The notes beneath the pieces are model-generated. The model was not told where the DNA came from and ran no database searches. It saw only the letters and a list, made by a program, of their open reading frames with translations. This document shows positions 34,563 through 46,059 of a stretch of 64,000 nt of DNA, in pieces. The stretch is taken from contig CP126191.1 in NCBI GenBank assembly GCA_030272155.1, positions 8,454,501 through 8,518,500 on the forward strand. Direction: 5' to 3'. This stretch comes from Tetradesmus obliquus. Taxonomy: Eukaryota; Chlorophyta; Chlorophyceae; Sphaeropleales; Scenedesmaceae. Each line of letters opens with the position of its first letter. Positions within the stretch are counted from its first letter, which is position 1. The translations under genes were made by a program, and so were the position numbers.

Positions 34563-35405
34563 TCGGCAGTTGTAATGACAGATTCAAAGCACACGGTGGT
34601 TTGACTTGTGGCTTGGCTGTATTAACACTGGGATGGACTGTTATGTGTCGGTTGATATCCGCATGCTGGTAGGTGCTGCCTCGAGCTCTCTAGCAGAGGT
34701 TCTGCTAAAGTGGAAGCTCTAAGCCTGACTCACAAGCTGAAAGCCTGCCAGCAGCATCCAGGCTGCAAATGTGTCTGACCTTGGCTTCGTATGTGCAGCT
34801 TATGCAGCGCAGGTGCCACCTGTGGTTATGGTGTCTTGTCATCCTAAACCTCGGCAGAGCAGTTACCACGTCACACCGCACAATATGGAATCACACATGT
34901 CAGCAGCTGGAATAAGACGCGCTGGCAACCAGCAATTTGCGCACTTTAGGCACAGAGGTGGCGCCAGTGACTTGTATGAAGTGAGATCGAGTTGCAATGG
35001 ATGGGCGTGCCTTGAAGCATGAGAGGCCCGAGGTGTGAGAAGTTTCTCACACTCCACAGGTGGCACGTCACAACATGCTGAAGCTCAACCGCAATCAGCA
35101 TTGATGCTGTTGCACACACCTTCACTGCACATTCAATGTGTGAAGCTGGCTTCAGCACAACATGCGGGGATGATCCCTGCAGTGCAACGTGCACCGTGCA
35201 CAGTGACTGTGCGGCGCGCAAGCCCCGTCCGTGCCACATCGGATGCCACATCAGACCCCATGAGCCTTGTCCGGCTCCTTCGCGGGTGGCCAGCCATGGG
35301 CCTGCGGCCCCTATTTCGGTAATCATTGATTGCATTGTGACGCAGTGCCCCACGCTGCTTCACGCCAGTGCAGCAATGAGCAGCCACGCAGTGCCCCACG
35401 CTGCT
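34563..35405. other. Convergent intergenic region (LRR and ribokinase 3' ends)
   Basis: Both flanking genes end here. TGTAA at 34571-34575 may serve the LRR transcript. A 32-bp block around the ribokinase stop (ACGCAGTGCCCCACGCTGCT...) occurs twice, at 35341 and 35388. I see no gene. Confidence 0.6.
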
Positions 35406-37003
35406 TCACGCCAGCGTGGCAAGGAAGCTGTCCAGCTGGGCGCGGCTGGGCATGCTGGGCTGCGCCCCTGGCCGTGACACACAGATGGCGGCAGCAGCAG
35501 CAGCCAGCCGCATTGCTGCTGCTGTGCTGGCCCCCTCAAGCAGGCCGACCATGAAGGCAGCAGTGAAGCAGTCGCCAGCACCTGCACGCAGCAGCAGCCG
35601 CAGCAGCAGCAGCAGCAGCAGCAGCAGTGACAGCCAGCGGCTCGGTCCTGGTCCAGCATTGCTTGAAGGTGCGCAGCTGCGCATGTGCCTTGGTTCTTAG
35701 GAGCAGTAAGGTATCGCCCTTTTACATTGAAACCGGAGCTGTACCTACATCTGGGGAGCTTGCACACACTTGTGTACACTTGCAGGTAAGTAAGCGCGAG
35801 CAGCCATGCAGTTGATCTGCTTGTGCTACTGGAACCGGTGCTGGCTGCAGTGCTGCTGCTGGCCTGTGGCGGCGCCTTGGCCTATTCAGGCTGCACTCAC
35901 AGCGAAAGCACAGTTGAGTGATAGTTTCAACTACAGACTGCTGCGTTGAGACTCCTTATGAGCAGCAGCTGGCATGCATGAGGCACCAATATGCGAGGCA
36001 CTACCAGTCATGTCTGCACAACGAGGCGCAGCACTAACCTGTGGTGTCCACAACTTGGGGCGCCTTGACAGCAGGCTGCAGCACGACTCCAGCAGCAGCA
36101 GTAGCAGCAGCAGGCACCATCATACTGCCAGCTGTGCCGAGCTTCAGCAGCACCTGCAGCCCACTACCCTGCTGCTGCTGCTGCTGCTGCGCTGCTGTCT
36201 CCTGCAGTGCAGCAGCCGCCGCCAGCTGCTCCTGTGTGCTGCCTGTGGGAAGGCCGGTGAGGCGCTGCAGCTCCGTTTCATTAGGGCTGATAATGCTGAG
36301 GTACTGCAGCAGCTCAGGGGACAGTGGGGCATCAATGCCGCCAGCATCAAGCAGCACTGGCACACCTGCTGCAGCAGCCACCTGCAGCACGCGATGAGGT
36401 GTTGATCTTAAACGCGTCGTGGTTACACTGGCCTAGTAGGATGTATTCGTAGCATGCTTGCATGCAACTGGACTGTGATCCCTCTGTCAACGAGTACACA
36501 GTGACATGTATGTTCTGCGAGACACAGCATGGGATGTGGCAGCATGCTATTGCTGCATGCCGCGTCAAGGTCTGTCTGTGTGCTGGACAGCGCTGCAGCG
36601 ACATCTGGGCAAACTCAAGTGCTGGAGGTTTGCCTTGACTGCCTGTAGGCACACGTGAGCAGCATGTGCCTGCACTGCACGCATGAAGCCTGAGCTCTGC
36701 TGTACAAAAACATCTTTTACACAGTAGATGCAAGGCTGCGCCCCTTCAAGCAAAGCTGGACCAAGAGACTCCCGCTGACAGTCTCCTGATGCTGCGAGTG
36801 GGCTGTTCATGCAGGCACAGTAGCTCTGCTCTGCTGTGCTGTGCTGTGCTGCGACCTGCAGTGGCCGCAGCAGGCGTGCGAGTATTCTGAAGCACATGCA
36901 TGCTGTGCGCGCTGCGGAATGCCACGCACCTTTGCCACCTGTATGTTGGCGGCCTCTGGGATCTCTCGCTGCAGCAGCACCGCACCCGCTCCAGCAATGA
37001 GCT

Positions 37004-37035
<32 letters not shown>

Positions 37036-37216
37036 GTCAACCCATGTCATACAGCAGCACCAGGCTGGACACAGGCAGCTCAAGCAAGAGCAGGAGTAGC
37101 CAGAGTGGAGCAGCAGCTGCCATTGCTGCAATACACACATGCAGTCGGGGGCATTCTACAGCCTGAATGCTGCAGGCACGGTTGGGTTAGGCAGCAGCTG
37201 GCTGCACAGGCACCAC

Positions 37217-37248
<32 letters not shown>

Positions 37249-38605
37249 CAGGGCAGCAGTTGTTGCAATGCACCTGCTGCTCCTGCTTTGAGAGGTTCCA
37301 AGCTTTTTCGTCTTGATTGGCTCCGCCAACAATGATGATGCTGTTCTCACCTGCAGAGAAACAGCAGCAGACAATGACAAAGGCAATGACAATGACAACG
37401 ACAATGACAATGACAACATGATGCTTTTCTCACCTGCAGTGCAACAGCAGCAGACAAAGCACAGCACAGCAGCATGCGGCACAACTCACATGTGAAGTGT
37501 GACGCGCGTTTGACGTGCATGACAGGTGCTGCTTGCGAGAAACATGAGGTGTGCACCGTGTGTGGCAAGAAGCGTGACAGCATTCCAGCAGAGCAAGGTG
37601 TGATTGAAGCACTGGAGCGCTGCCAGCCAGGGGGCTTTGTCCCCACAGCCAAGCCTGCGATTGAACACCTGATGAACCACTGAACTGTGCAAACATTGCA
37701 CGTTGAGGGCAGCAACAGCATCCTGCATGTGTCTGCTGCCGCAGCGGCCGCAGTAATCTCGAAAGAGGGGACAGTTACATGTGGGTCCTGCACCATCTTA
37801 GATGGTATGAGCCACATCAGGGTGGACACATGGTCTGAGACCAGTAAATAGACGAGTGAACATCATCGAACATGATGCACACTCTTGTTATGCTGTATCC
37901 AGTCACAGGATAGCAGGACGGTCGGAGAGAACATGAACATCATACTATGTTCCAGTAGAACACGATGCACACTCTTGGTATGCTGAGTACCCAGTCCTGC
38001 CCCCACCGCTGCTTTGCAGGAGGATGACAGCAGTGCCTGTAGGCCCAGGGCTCCCCTGCAAGTGATCCAGCCGCACCCCTGCCCCAGCCAGTGCTGCGCG
38101 CAGCGGCGCTGCATAGCTGTCGATGCCGACTTTGCCCAGGAAGTATGTTGGGTAGGAGAGCTGTGCTGCTGCAGCGGCTTGGTTGGCTCCCTGCAGCAGC
38201 GCCGCGGCATGGGAAAGCGGTTTGCAGGAGTTACAGGCTCGTCCTGGTTCTTCCCTGGCACGCAGCAACAGTAAAGTCTGCATGCGTGCTAGGCACTTCA
38301 ACCGCTGGTGTGCTTGCTGCTGCAGCTACCTTGCCACCTGGGAAGAAGGACATGGTCTTGGCTCCTAGGGTTTCGCCGGGTTGTGGGAGCCGGTCTACTG
38401 AAAGCACTAAGTCTGCATTGATGCTGCCAACAACTACCAGTGGCTTCAAGTGTGTGCTGCTTGCTTTGTCAGCAGCAGCAGCAGCAGCAGCTGCTGCTGC
38501 TGCTTTGCTGGTGCGTGTAGCATGGCAAGCTGTCGCGCCCTTTAGCTGTAATTGCATATTATGTAGTGTTTGAGCAGCTTTTGGGTTGGTGCTGAGCGCC
38601 CGCAT
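35406..38605 (-). CDS. RBSK: Ribokinase (PfkB family), probably plastid-targeted
   Basis: Six exons, all in phase: 38605-38330, 38190-38007, 37350-37274, 37001-36930, 36381-36039, 35581-35406; 375 residues. It phosphorylates D-ribose to ribose 5-phosphate with ATP, feeding nucleotide and pentose-phosphate metabolism. The N-terminal PfkB signature GSINADLVLSVDRLPQPG is followed by FFPGGK|GANQA split over exons 1/2, then ENSIIIVGGANQ, AGAVLLQREIP, the ISPNETE motif and the catalytic anion-hole motif as GAGDCF, with the catalytic Asp present; Cys replaces the more usual Ala/Ser/Thr. The first about 50 residues are Ala/Ser/Thr/Lys-rich without acidic residues and look like a transit peptide, as in plant RBSK. 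Length matches the family once this is removed. Introns carry CTG repeats and a copy of the exon-3 acceptor edge. Confidence 0.93.
35640..35690 (-). repeat. Fragment of dispersed repeat family, reverse orientation
   Basis: Partial copy (GGTCCAGCATTGCTTGAAGG, then TGCGCAGCTGCGCATG) of the approximately 100-bp family seen at 36717, 40513, 43283 and 43617. It lies in the last intron of the ribokinase gene. Confidence 0.65.
36717..36826 (+). repeat. Dispersed approximately 105-bp repeat, copy A
   Basis: Runs from ACACAGTAGATGCAAGGC through TTCAAGCAAAGCTGGACC to GAGTGGGCTGTTCATGCAGG and GCACAGTAG. Full-length relatives are at 40513-40620 and 43283-43391 (same orientation) and 43617-43711 (reverse). 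There are no terminal inverted repeats or poly-A tail, so I do not assign a class. It lies in ribokinase intron 4. Confidence 0.8.
37332..37460 (-). repeat. Duplicated ribokinase exon-3 acceptor edge
   Basis: The acceptor and first bases of exon 3 (coding CTGCAG|GTGAGAACAGCATC at 37350) recur about 88 bp upstream in transcription, near 37425-37440 (CTGCAG|GTGAGAAAAGCATC). The block between includes an AC/AT-rich GACAATGACAA repeat (37373-37420). Confidence 0.75.
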
Positions 38606-39188
38606 GAAGTGATCGCCGTGATGCTGTGTTTCTGCCGCGATCTTGTCTGTCTACTGGCTTTCAGGCTCCGAAGCATGTACGTACGTTGGATACATTCTGC
38701 GAAGCTGGACTCATGCCGCGTATGCAGGCGTGTTTCCCCTGTGCTTTAGCACTATCCGCACTCCGGGGTCAACACTGGACTAGACTGTTATATTGGGAAG
38801 AGCAAGTCGTCGTGTTCTCGCAGAACTTCTTGATGAGCCCCAGGTGATAAGACCTGCAGCTAACACAAAATGCAATAGTACAATGCATCTTAATGCGCTC
38901 TCACATTGCTAGAAGGTGACAAGTGACAAGTCAACGCCGCAGCCAACCAGAGGCTGTAAAGTATGACCTTGAGGGACATTCTGTCAGAGCAAAAGAGAAT
39001 GACATAGCAAGCAGCACACTTTTAGGTTGACCTTCATCCAACAGCCGTTGCATTCACAGCCATGCACGCAGGTGCGCAAGCTGCACCGTCACCACCGTGC
39101 CGCCACTTTCACCATACACCAGCTACCCAGGCACTACCTCCACACACACGTCCGGCCGAGTTTGTAAACTGTACATCAGTACGTGCTG
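38606..39188. promoter_or_regulatory. Ribokinase promoter and DUF4202 3' flank
   Basis: 583 bp between two minus-strand genes. It should hold the ribokinase promoter and the 3' untranslated region of the DUF4202 gene. It is AT-richer around 38860-39020 and lacks triplet repeats. No coding exon is apparent. Confidence 0.5.
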
Positions 39189-41105
39189 CTACCCAGACAG
39201 AGCTCGCTGCACCACAGCTGCCTGGTCTGCCGGCAGCGCCAGGCTCAGCGCTGCTGCTCTGCCTCCCTCGCCCATCTTGGCCCATGTCTTGCGCACGATG
39301 TCCACCATCTTGTCGGGGCCCTCTTTTGTCAGCAGGTCGGCAAACTGGTGCTGCATGAACACCAGGCACAGCGCATCCTCCACCACCTGCAACCCACAAT
39401 TTGTGTTGCAACACAAATCAGGTGAAAGATGTCTTTATAAATTTCATTTTGATGTCAAACAGTGAAGGATCTACCACCCAAACATCACGAAGACGTGTGT
39501 CCTGTGAATTCTTGGATGCTTCTATAGCCTGCTCGCATGCAACTGCAACACTTGAAGGTGCGTAACTGTGCATTTACTCAGGATGTACTGTATGATGTCG
39601 TCCTTGTACAACAGTGGGATGGATTTGCGGCTGCGTGCACCATCAAGATGACGAGCAGCAGTGCTACTGCGCCTGCATGATGCGTGATGTCACGCGGGAC
39701 AGCTGGTGACACAGCTACGTTGAGACAGCCCAACCCCAGCGTGGCCGCTTGATGGTTGGTGCAGCAGCAGTGGTGCTGGCCACAGTTGTGTGCAGCGCGC
39801 TAGCCCTTTCACAGTCCAAAGAGCGACCCTCACAGCTGCTGCTGCTGCTGCTGCAGCTCCATGACCAGACAGCTGCCATCCAGCACGCCCATGCATGCAG
39901 CACCATCCAGCCCAAAACTGATACCCAAGGTATCTGTCAGCAGCATGCTGCAGCCCCAAACAAACTCTCAGGGTTTGTAATATGACAGTGTTTTAATATG
40001 ACAATTTTGTGTCAACAGGCTGCTGTAATCCTACCTGGTTCTCAGGGTCTTTCTTCAGGTCCTTCTTCAGAATGAACCTTGTCACGCGCTGCTGAGAGGC
40101 CTCGTCATAGCCTGCCGCCTGCATGATCTCCACCACAGTGGCTGCATGAGAGGCCTTGAGGCCCTCCCGCCACTGGAAATAGCCGGCCTTGCCCTGCACA
40201 GCAGATAATAACAATCACACAAATGTAGAGTGCACGTGTATATTATATAAATGCATTAGAATTTGGAACTGATTGGTAGTAAAATTATACGTGTCTTTGG
40301 AAATTTCACCTTATTTGGCATCAGCTGGAGATAGCCGGCCTTGCCCTGCACAGCGCAGCAGACACACGGCTGGCATATGCAGTTACACAAGTACCTTGGT
40401 TTTGGAGAAGCCGCAGCCGCATCAACTCGTCCTTTTGTACAGCTGCCATGTGATGTGCAGGTCGGGGTCATCACCCTGGGCGCTAAGCTGCTGCAGCCTT
40501 TGTATAAAGACGATTGTACACAGTAAATGCAAGGCTGCGCACCTTTAAGCAAAGCTGGACCAGGAAACCCGCGCCCAAAGAGCCCTGATGCTCCTAGTGG
40601 GCTGTCATGCAGGCACAGTCATCCAGCAGCACGTCACCTTGTGCGCCGGCTCACAAGCTGGGATAGCGAGAGCAGGTATGGAGCCACGACAACATCTGAC
40701 ATCAATAATACGTGCACCACCAGTAACATTTCACCTAACATGTTATAACATGTTGTAACATGCCCTTACCTCCGGGTAGGAGCTGCGGGGCGTCTTCCAG
40801 CGCTGCACGTGCTGGCCCCGTGCCACAATGCGCAGCTCCTCACTTGGCTGCTGCTGCAGCTGCAGCACCCACTCGGTGAGCCACTGGCTGTAGGCCAGCT
40901 CATATGGCAGGTCCTGACCTTGCCAGCTCACTGTGCGGGGGTCCTGGGCATTCAGCGTATCAATTGCGTCCAGTACTTGCTGCAGGCGGGGACTAGTGAC
41001 GGCGCTACTGCTGCTGCTGCTGCTGCTGGTGCGGGTGGTGGTGTGGCATGAGTGCCGCAGCCGCAGCTGCTGCTGTGGGGTCTGCTTGGCTGCTTGGTGG
41101 TGTGC
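39189..41105 (-). CDS. DUF4202 family protein, 5' exon unresolved
   Basis: Three exons in phase: 41105-40770, 40193-40035, 39386-39189, giving 230 residues with a stop. The first listed exon has no in-frame Met before the domain, so an upstream exon must exist; a candidate ATG at 41288 followed by a GTACAG donor is weak. Family landmarks in order: LQQVLDAIDTLNAQDP, LPYELAYSQWLTEWV, IVARGQHVQRWKTPRSSYP, GYFQWREGLKASHA, AAGYDEASQQRV, LKKDPENQVVEDALCLVF and DIVRKTWAKMGEGG. DUF4202 proteins occur in bacteria, fungi and algae; the conserved His/Arg/Asp pattern suggests a metal-dependent, HD-like helical fold, but no activity is established. Two intron edges show a duplicated acceptor (see 40177-40354). 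Confidence in the family is high, in the 5' end low. Confidence 0.88.
40177..40354 (-). repeat. Duplicated DUF4202 exon-2 acceptor edge
   Basis: The start of the middle exon with its acceptor (40177-40202; coding TGCAG|GGCAAGGCCGGCTATTT) recurs at 40329-40354, 152 bp upstream in transcription, with one difference over 26 bp. The copy retains the AG acceptor. Confidence 0.85.
40513..40620 (+). repeat. Dispersed approximately 105-bp repeat, copy B
   Basis: Same family as 36717-36826, with ACACAGTAAATGCAAGGCTG at the start and TAGTGGGCTGTCATGCAGGC near the end. It lies in the intron between the first two recognised DUF4202 exons. Confidence 0.8.
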
Positions 41106-42245
41106 CTAGTGTACGGCAGACAGTAAAGGACGCAGCAGGCACAGGTTATGATACGAGCATTTGACGACAAACCTAGCCTGGCACAACCAGAGGTAGATTC
41201 GCCGGGATCTGGCGCTGGTCAAGGCATCTTGTTTGTTGCTGCGTCACGCAAGCGCAGCAAGCAGAACTGACTGTACCCACCGCAGCATGGCACAGCCAAC
41301 AACTACTTCATGGTGGTGTGGGTCTGACTGCTGTGCGTGCTAGGCTACGCCGCACTGACAAGAGCATGACTATTCACGTGCAGTGATTGCCTCTGCTTCT
41401 GCAGTGCTGCTGTTGCTGCTGCTATTGTTGTTGCTGCTGCTACTGCTACTGCCAGCACGTGCTGCTGCTCCTGTGCTGTATTATGAGTTGCAGCTCAGCT
41501 GTGTTGGGTCTGATACGCGCGTCGTCAACATCAGAACTGATTAAGGTACTCACTTTGTGGCAGTGCAGTCGCTGCGGTGCACAGATCATCTTTACTTCGC
41601 ACTACAGAAAACGCCCACGCCCAGTTCACGCCTGGCCGCACGGTGTCGTTCAGCCCTCAACGATATCGTGCGGTGTTTTATCTTTGCATATGCATTCAAC
41701 GAGGTGCCTACATGCACGGGGTGGGAGGCCACTTCAAACCATGACATGGTGACCATGTGCTTTGACCAGCAGGGCTCAAAAACCCTGGTGGCAGGTTTCA
41801 GCACATGACACGGCACAAGCGCTTGTCAAGAGGCCTGCACTTGGTCAAGCGTATTCGGTCCGCAGCTTCTGCCAGGCTCCGTGTAGAGTTTGAGGTTGCT
41901 CTGGGCTATCTGCTCGGAGGGCTTGCCTTGCCCAGCATGGACTGCCAGGTGCCACTGACGGTCAGTACTGTTGTGTTTTGCGTGCTTCTCTCTGCACACT
42001 GCTATCGCTGTGACAATGCCCTTGCAGTAGTCGTAAAAACACTGCAGCATAACAGCCTTTTACAAAGCAGTAGTCTTGAACTGCCCAGACACCAACCAGA
42101 ACTGATACGCTGCACTACATTGGCATTGCGCACTGCAAGGTGGTACACAACATGCTCAGTCGCAGCTGTGCATTACCACCCTTCGAGATCCTGGCTTTGT
42201 CTAGAACTCGTCATTTTACACAACACGCTCAATCGCTCAGCAGCA
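41106..42245. other. Interval between DUF4202 and coiled-coil genes
   Basis: It should contain the missing first DUF4202 exon and promoter (41106 up to a few hundred bp) and the 3' untranslated region of the coiled-coil gene. TTACA at 42216-42220 is a TGTAA signal 26 nt past that gene's stop. A segment at 42130-42215 (GCAGCTGTGCATTACCA, then GATCCTGGCTTTG) is shared with 51450-51505, marking a second dispersed repeat. Confidence 0.5.
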
Positions 42246-45200
42246 TCAGCGCAGCGGCGCCAGCTGCTGGCCCTTGTTCCACTGGTCCAGGCGCGTCGCC
42301 CTGCGCTTGCTGCCGCCCCACACGCCCAGCTGCTCGGTGCAGTCGCGCGCCAGCTGCCGCAGCGCTGTGCCTGGCGAGCCCGGCTGGAGCTTGCGCCGCG
42401 ACATCACCTGGTGAGTATGAGCAGGCAGGGGAGGCACGGGAGACGCAACACAGGCAGATTGAGGCGGACGCAGCAGCAGTGGACGCATATGGAGCTGGTG
42501 AGAGCACTGCGCGTGCACATCACCTGGGGTGGCGTGCAGCAAGGCGCTTTTGTGACAGCGGCAGCACAGTGGGGTGACAGGGGCAGCAGTGGGCACAGCA
42601 GGAGCCAGGTGGGTCACTGCTTATCAGCACACCGCGTGCACACTCAAGTTGCCAGGTGACAAAATACGCAGATCACATGATGCACCATGCAGATCACATG
42701 ATGCACCATGCAGATCACATGATGCACCATGCAGATCACATGATGCACCATGCAGATCACATGATGCACCATGCAGATCACATGATGCACCATGCAGATC
42801 ACATGATGCACCATGCAGATCACATGATGCACCATGCAGATCACATGATGCACCATGCAGATCACATGATGCACCATGCAGATCACATGATGCACCATGC
42901 AGATCACATGATGCACCATGCAGATCACATGATGCACCATGCAGATCACATGATGCACCATGCAGATCACATGATGCACCATGCAGAGGCCAAGGTGCGC
43001 AGCCCCCATGTCTGCTGACACACTTGTTGGCTTCCTGGAATATGCTCTCTATGTATAATGTGCTCTCTACTGCAGCGCAGCCGGCCTCACCAGGTTTGCC
43101 TGTGCTGTCTCAAGCACACCGAAGCCATCCGCAGCCTGCCGCTCAAGCCGCCGCATCAGTGCATTGTCTCTGCGGCAGCAGGTGAACAGCACCGGCAAGC
43201 GCAGCAAGTCAACGGCATCGTGCAGTGTACACAGCCACAGCAACAAGCCCGCCCACTGTGTGCATGTGCATAAGGGCGTTGATTACACTGTACATGCAAG
43301 GCTGCGCACCGTCAAGCAAAGCTTGACCAAGAGACCCCCACCCAAAGTCTCCTGGTGCTCCGAGTGGGCTGTTCATGCAGGCGCAGTAGTCCGGCTGCCC
43401 GGCATCAAGCAAAGCATGTGCCTTTCATGCGTGCAAACCAGACAGGAAGACAGCTAAGCTACTACAGCCATGTGCATGCATGTTGTTACACATGTTGTTA
43501 CACATGTTACGCATGTTTTGATGCAAAGCCAGCTGCCAACATTGCAGCACCCCAGGCATGCTGCCTGCTCTTGGTACCGCAATGCACATCCCTGCTAGCA
43601 CAGCACGACTGCCGATGAAGTGTCAAGCAGAGCCCACTCGGAGCATCAGGAGACTGTGGCGGGGGTCTCCTGATCCAGCATTGCTTGAAGGTGCCTGAAT
43701 GTGCATTCACTGTATCGTCCTGTCACTGCATTTACTGCATGTACTGTATCGTCCTTTGACTGCATTTACTGCATTTACTGTATCATCCTTCTACTGCGTA
43801 TACTGCATTTACTGTAGCATCCTTTTACTGCAGTTACTGCATTTACTGCATTTACTGTATCATCCTTTTCCAGCCGCCCCCACCTTGGCACCACGCCCGG
43901 CACGTCCAGCTCAGCCTGTGCCGCCTCATACAGCAGCACCAGGCTCAGCAGGTCCTGCTGCTGCCGGTAGCGCTCCCCAACAGCCGCCACGATGCCGCAC
44001 GCAGCCTCAATTGCTGCTGCTGCCTGCTCAGTGTGGCCTGGCACCGCCAGCAGCGCTGCGATGTAGTCTAGCAGGGTGGACAGCTGGCCTGTGCAAGAGG
44101 GGAGGAGAGGGGCAGCAGGCATGCAGGCAGGTACGCGCGGAAGGATGACGCCAGCAGCCAAAGGCGGTTGTGTTTATGTTTGTTGAGATTTCCGTCCTAG
44201 CTGTTACTGCTGCTGCTGCTGCTGCCGCGGTAGGAGGCTGGATGCAGTTGCAGTGCAGAAGGTGCTGCTGGTGGCAGTTGCTAAGCCAGCCGCAACAGCC
44301 GCCAGGCCTATAATGTATGCGCCGCCGCAGCATTTACACCCTGTGCACATTTTATTGGCTCCAGCCACTATTGAGTCCCTTTGTGTTGCAATATGAGCAC
44401 GTGTACATCGTATGCATACACAAAATATGTAGCTTGCACTGCATCTCAGTGGCTGCTCAGCGGAGCTGCTTTTATTTCCTGAAGACAGTTTGCAGTGTGA
44501 GCATGTACGCTGCAGGGCAAGTCCGCTTGCCTAGCTGTTTGACGTGCAGCACAAGCCGCTGCCGCATACACATACACACATAACTCATCCCAGCGCACTT
44601 CCCCACTGCCCCAGACACACACGCACACACCTGCTGTTCCACTCCACTCTCCTACCTGGATGCTGCCTGCCGTAGTGCTCCGCAGACAGTTGCGCAGCCT
44701 GCTGCAGCATACCCAGCGCCTCCTCAGCTGCTGCCGCATCGCCGCTGCCGCTGCGCAGCATGCTTGCGGCCACATTGCGCAGCGCCCAGGTGCGCTCAGG
44801 GACAGGCACCAGTGACTGCCGCAGCCGTGCGCCTTGGGGGTCTAGGCCTCCAGGGCCTGCAATGGGGGAGCCCTGCAGCACACACGCAGCACATATGCAG
44901 CACATATGCAGCACATATGCACAGCAGAGAAACAAAGAACAGCTGGGTGATGACCCTAATGTACCCGCAGTGTGCACCATTTGCGGCCATTTTGGCAGCT
45001 GCACAAACATTGCCTAGTGATGCACGTGCACCTGGGCCGCCCACCAAACCACGTATCTAGTGATCACATGCAGCCCACCGTGTGAGCCCGCCACAGCCCG
45101 CCACAGCCAATCACAGCCCATGTTGTGAATCCACCACAGCCCACCACAGCCCACCACAGCCCACCACGGCCCACTGTGTGAGCCCACCACAGCCCACCAC

Positions 45201-45833
45201 AGCCCACCACAGCCAGCCACGGCGCACCCAACCCAACCCAGCCCTGCACCACACGCAGCACCTACAACACCTCTGCAGGTGATGGCAGGCAGCAGCAACA
45301 TCCGCGCCAGGCGTACATACAAATATTCGCGCCGCAGTATAACGCCTAGCAGCAACGAACGGGGGGCGCAAGCCCGCAAAAAGTTTGCGGGGCATGGTCC
45401 GTAGGGACGAGTATCTGCCTGCATACCGCCGCGCATCCCGCCCACCCCACCCCACCATTCCTTGTGCCGCACCCCGCACCTGCAGCACCTCTGTAGCGCG
45501 AGCCAGCGTGGCCTGCTGCCGCCGCATCTCTCGTGCCTGCCGCGCGCCGAAGCTCATGTTGCGCTCCGCAAGCTGCCGCATTGCTGCTGCCACAGGGTGC
45601 CGCTTTCCCAGCAGCACCTGCAGCGAGGCTGCAGCAGGCGCCAGGCTGTCTTGCGGCGCATCTGATGTCAGCTGCTGCAGCTGGTGCTTCACGAGCCGCT
45701 GCAGTGGGGAGTCTCTGCTGCTGGCAATGCTGCCGCTGCTGCTGGGTGAGGTGGCAGCGTCTGATGCTTCAAACAGCTCGTCGTCAGCAGCGCCAGAGTC
45801 CATAGGGGTGCCTGGTGTGCTGCTGTTGTCAGG

Positions 45834-45864
<31 letters not shown>

Positions 45865-46025
45865 TCAGCAGCGCTCAGTGCATTGAGGCGCTGCGTTGCC
45901 GCGTCCGATGTATTGAGCAGCAGAGCGTATACGCAGGCAGGCACCAAGTATGCTGACGCAGGCGCTGCGGCAGCGCCGGCGCTGATCACTTCTCCAAACA
46001 ACACACGCAAGCCAGAGCTAGGCCC

Positions 46026-46059
<34 letters not shown>

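Noticed and set aside
41281-41292. ATG at 41288 as the confirmed start of the DUF4202 gene
   Set aside because: A four-codon exon with a GTACAG donor would be in phase, but the support is too thin to call.
42574-43185. Frame with repeated RSHDAPC or DHMMHHA peptide; also considered as CRISPR-like array
   Set aside because: It is a 21-bp minisatellite without spacers, in a gene intron of a eukaryote.
45111-45480. Tail of a long minus-strand frame rich in Gly-Trp-Val
   Set aside because: It lies past a clear GT donor at 45479 and is intronic CCACCACAGC repeat.
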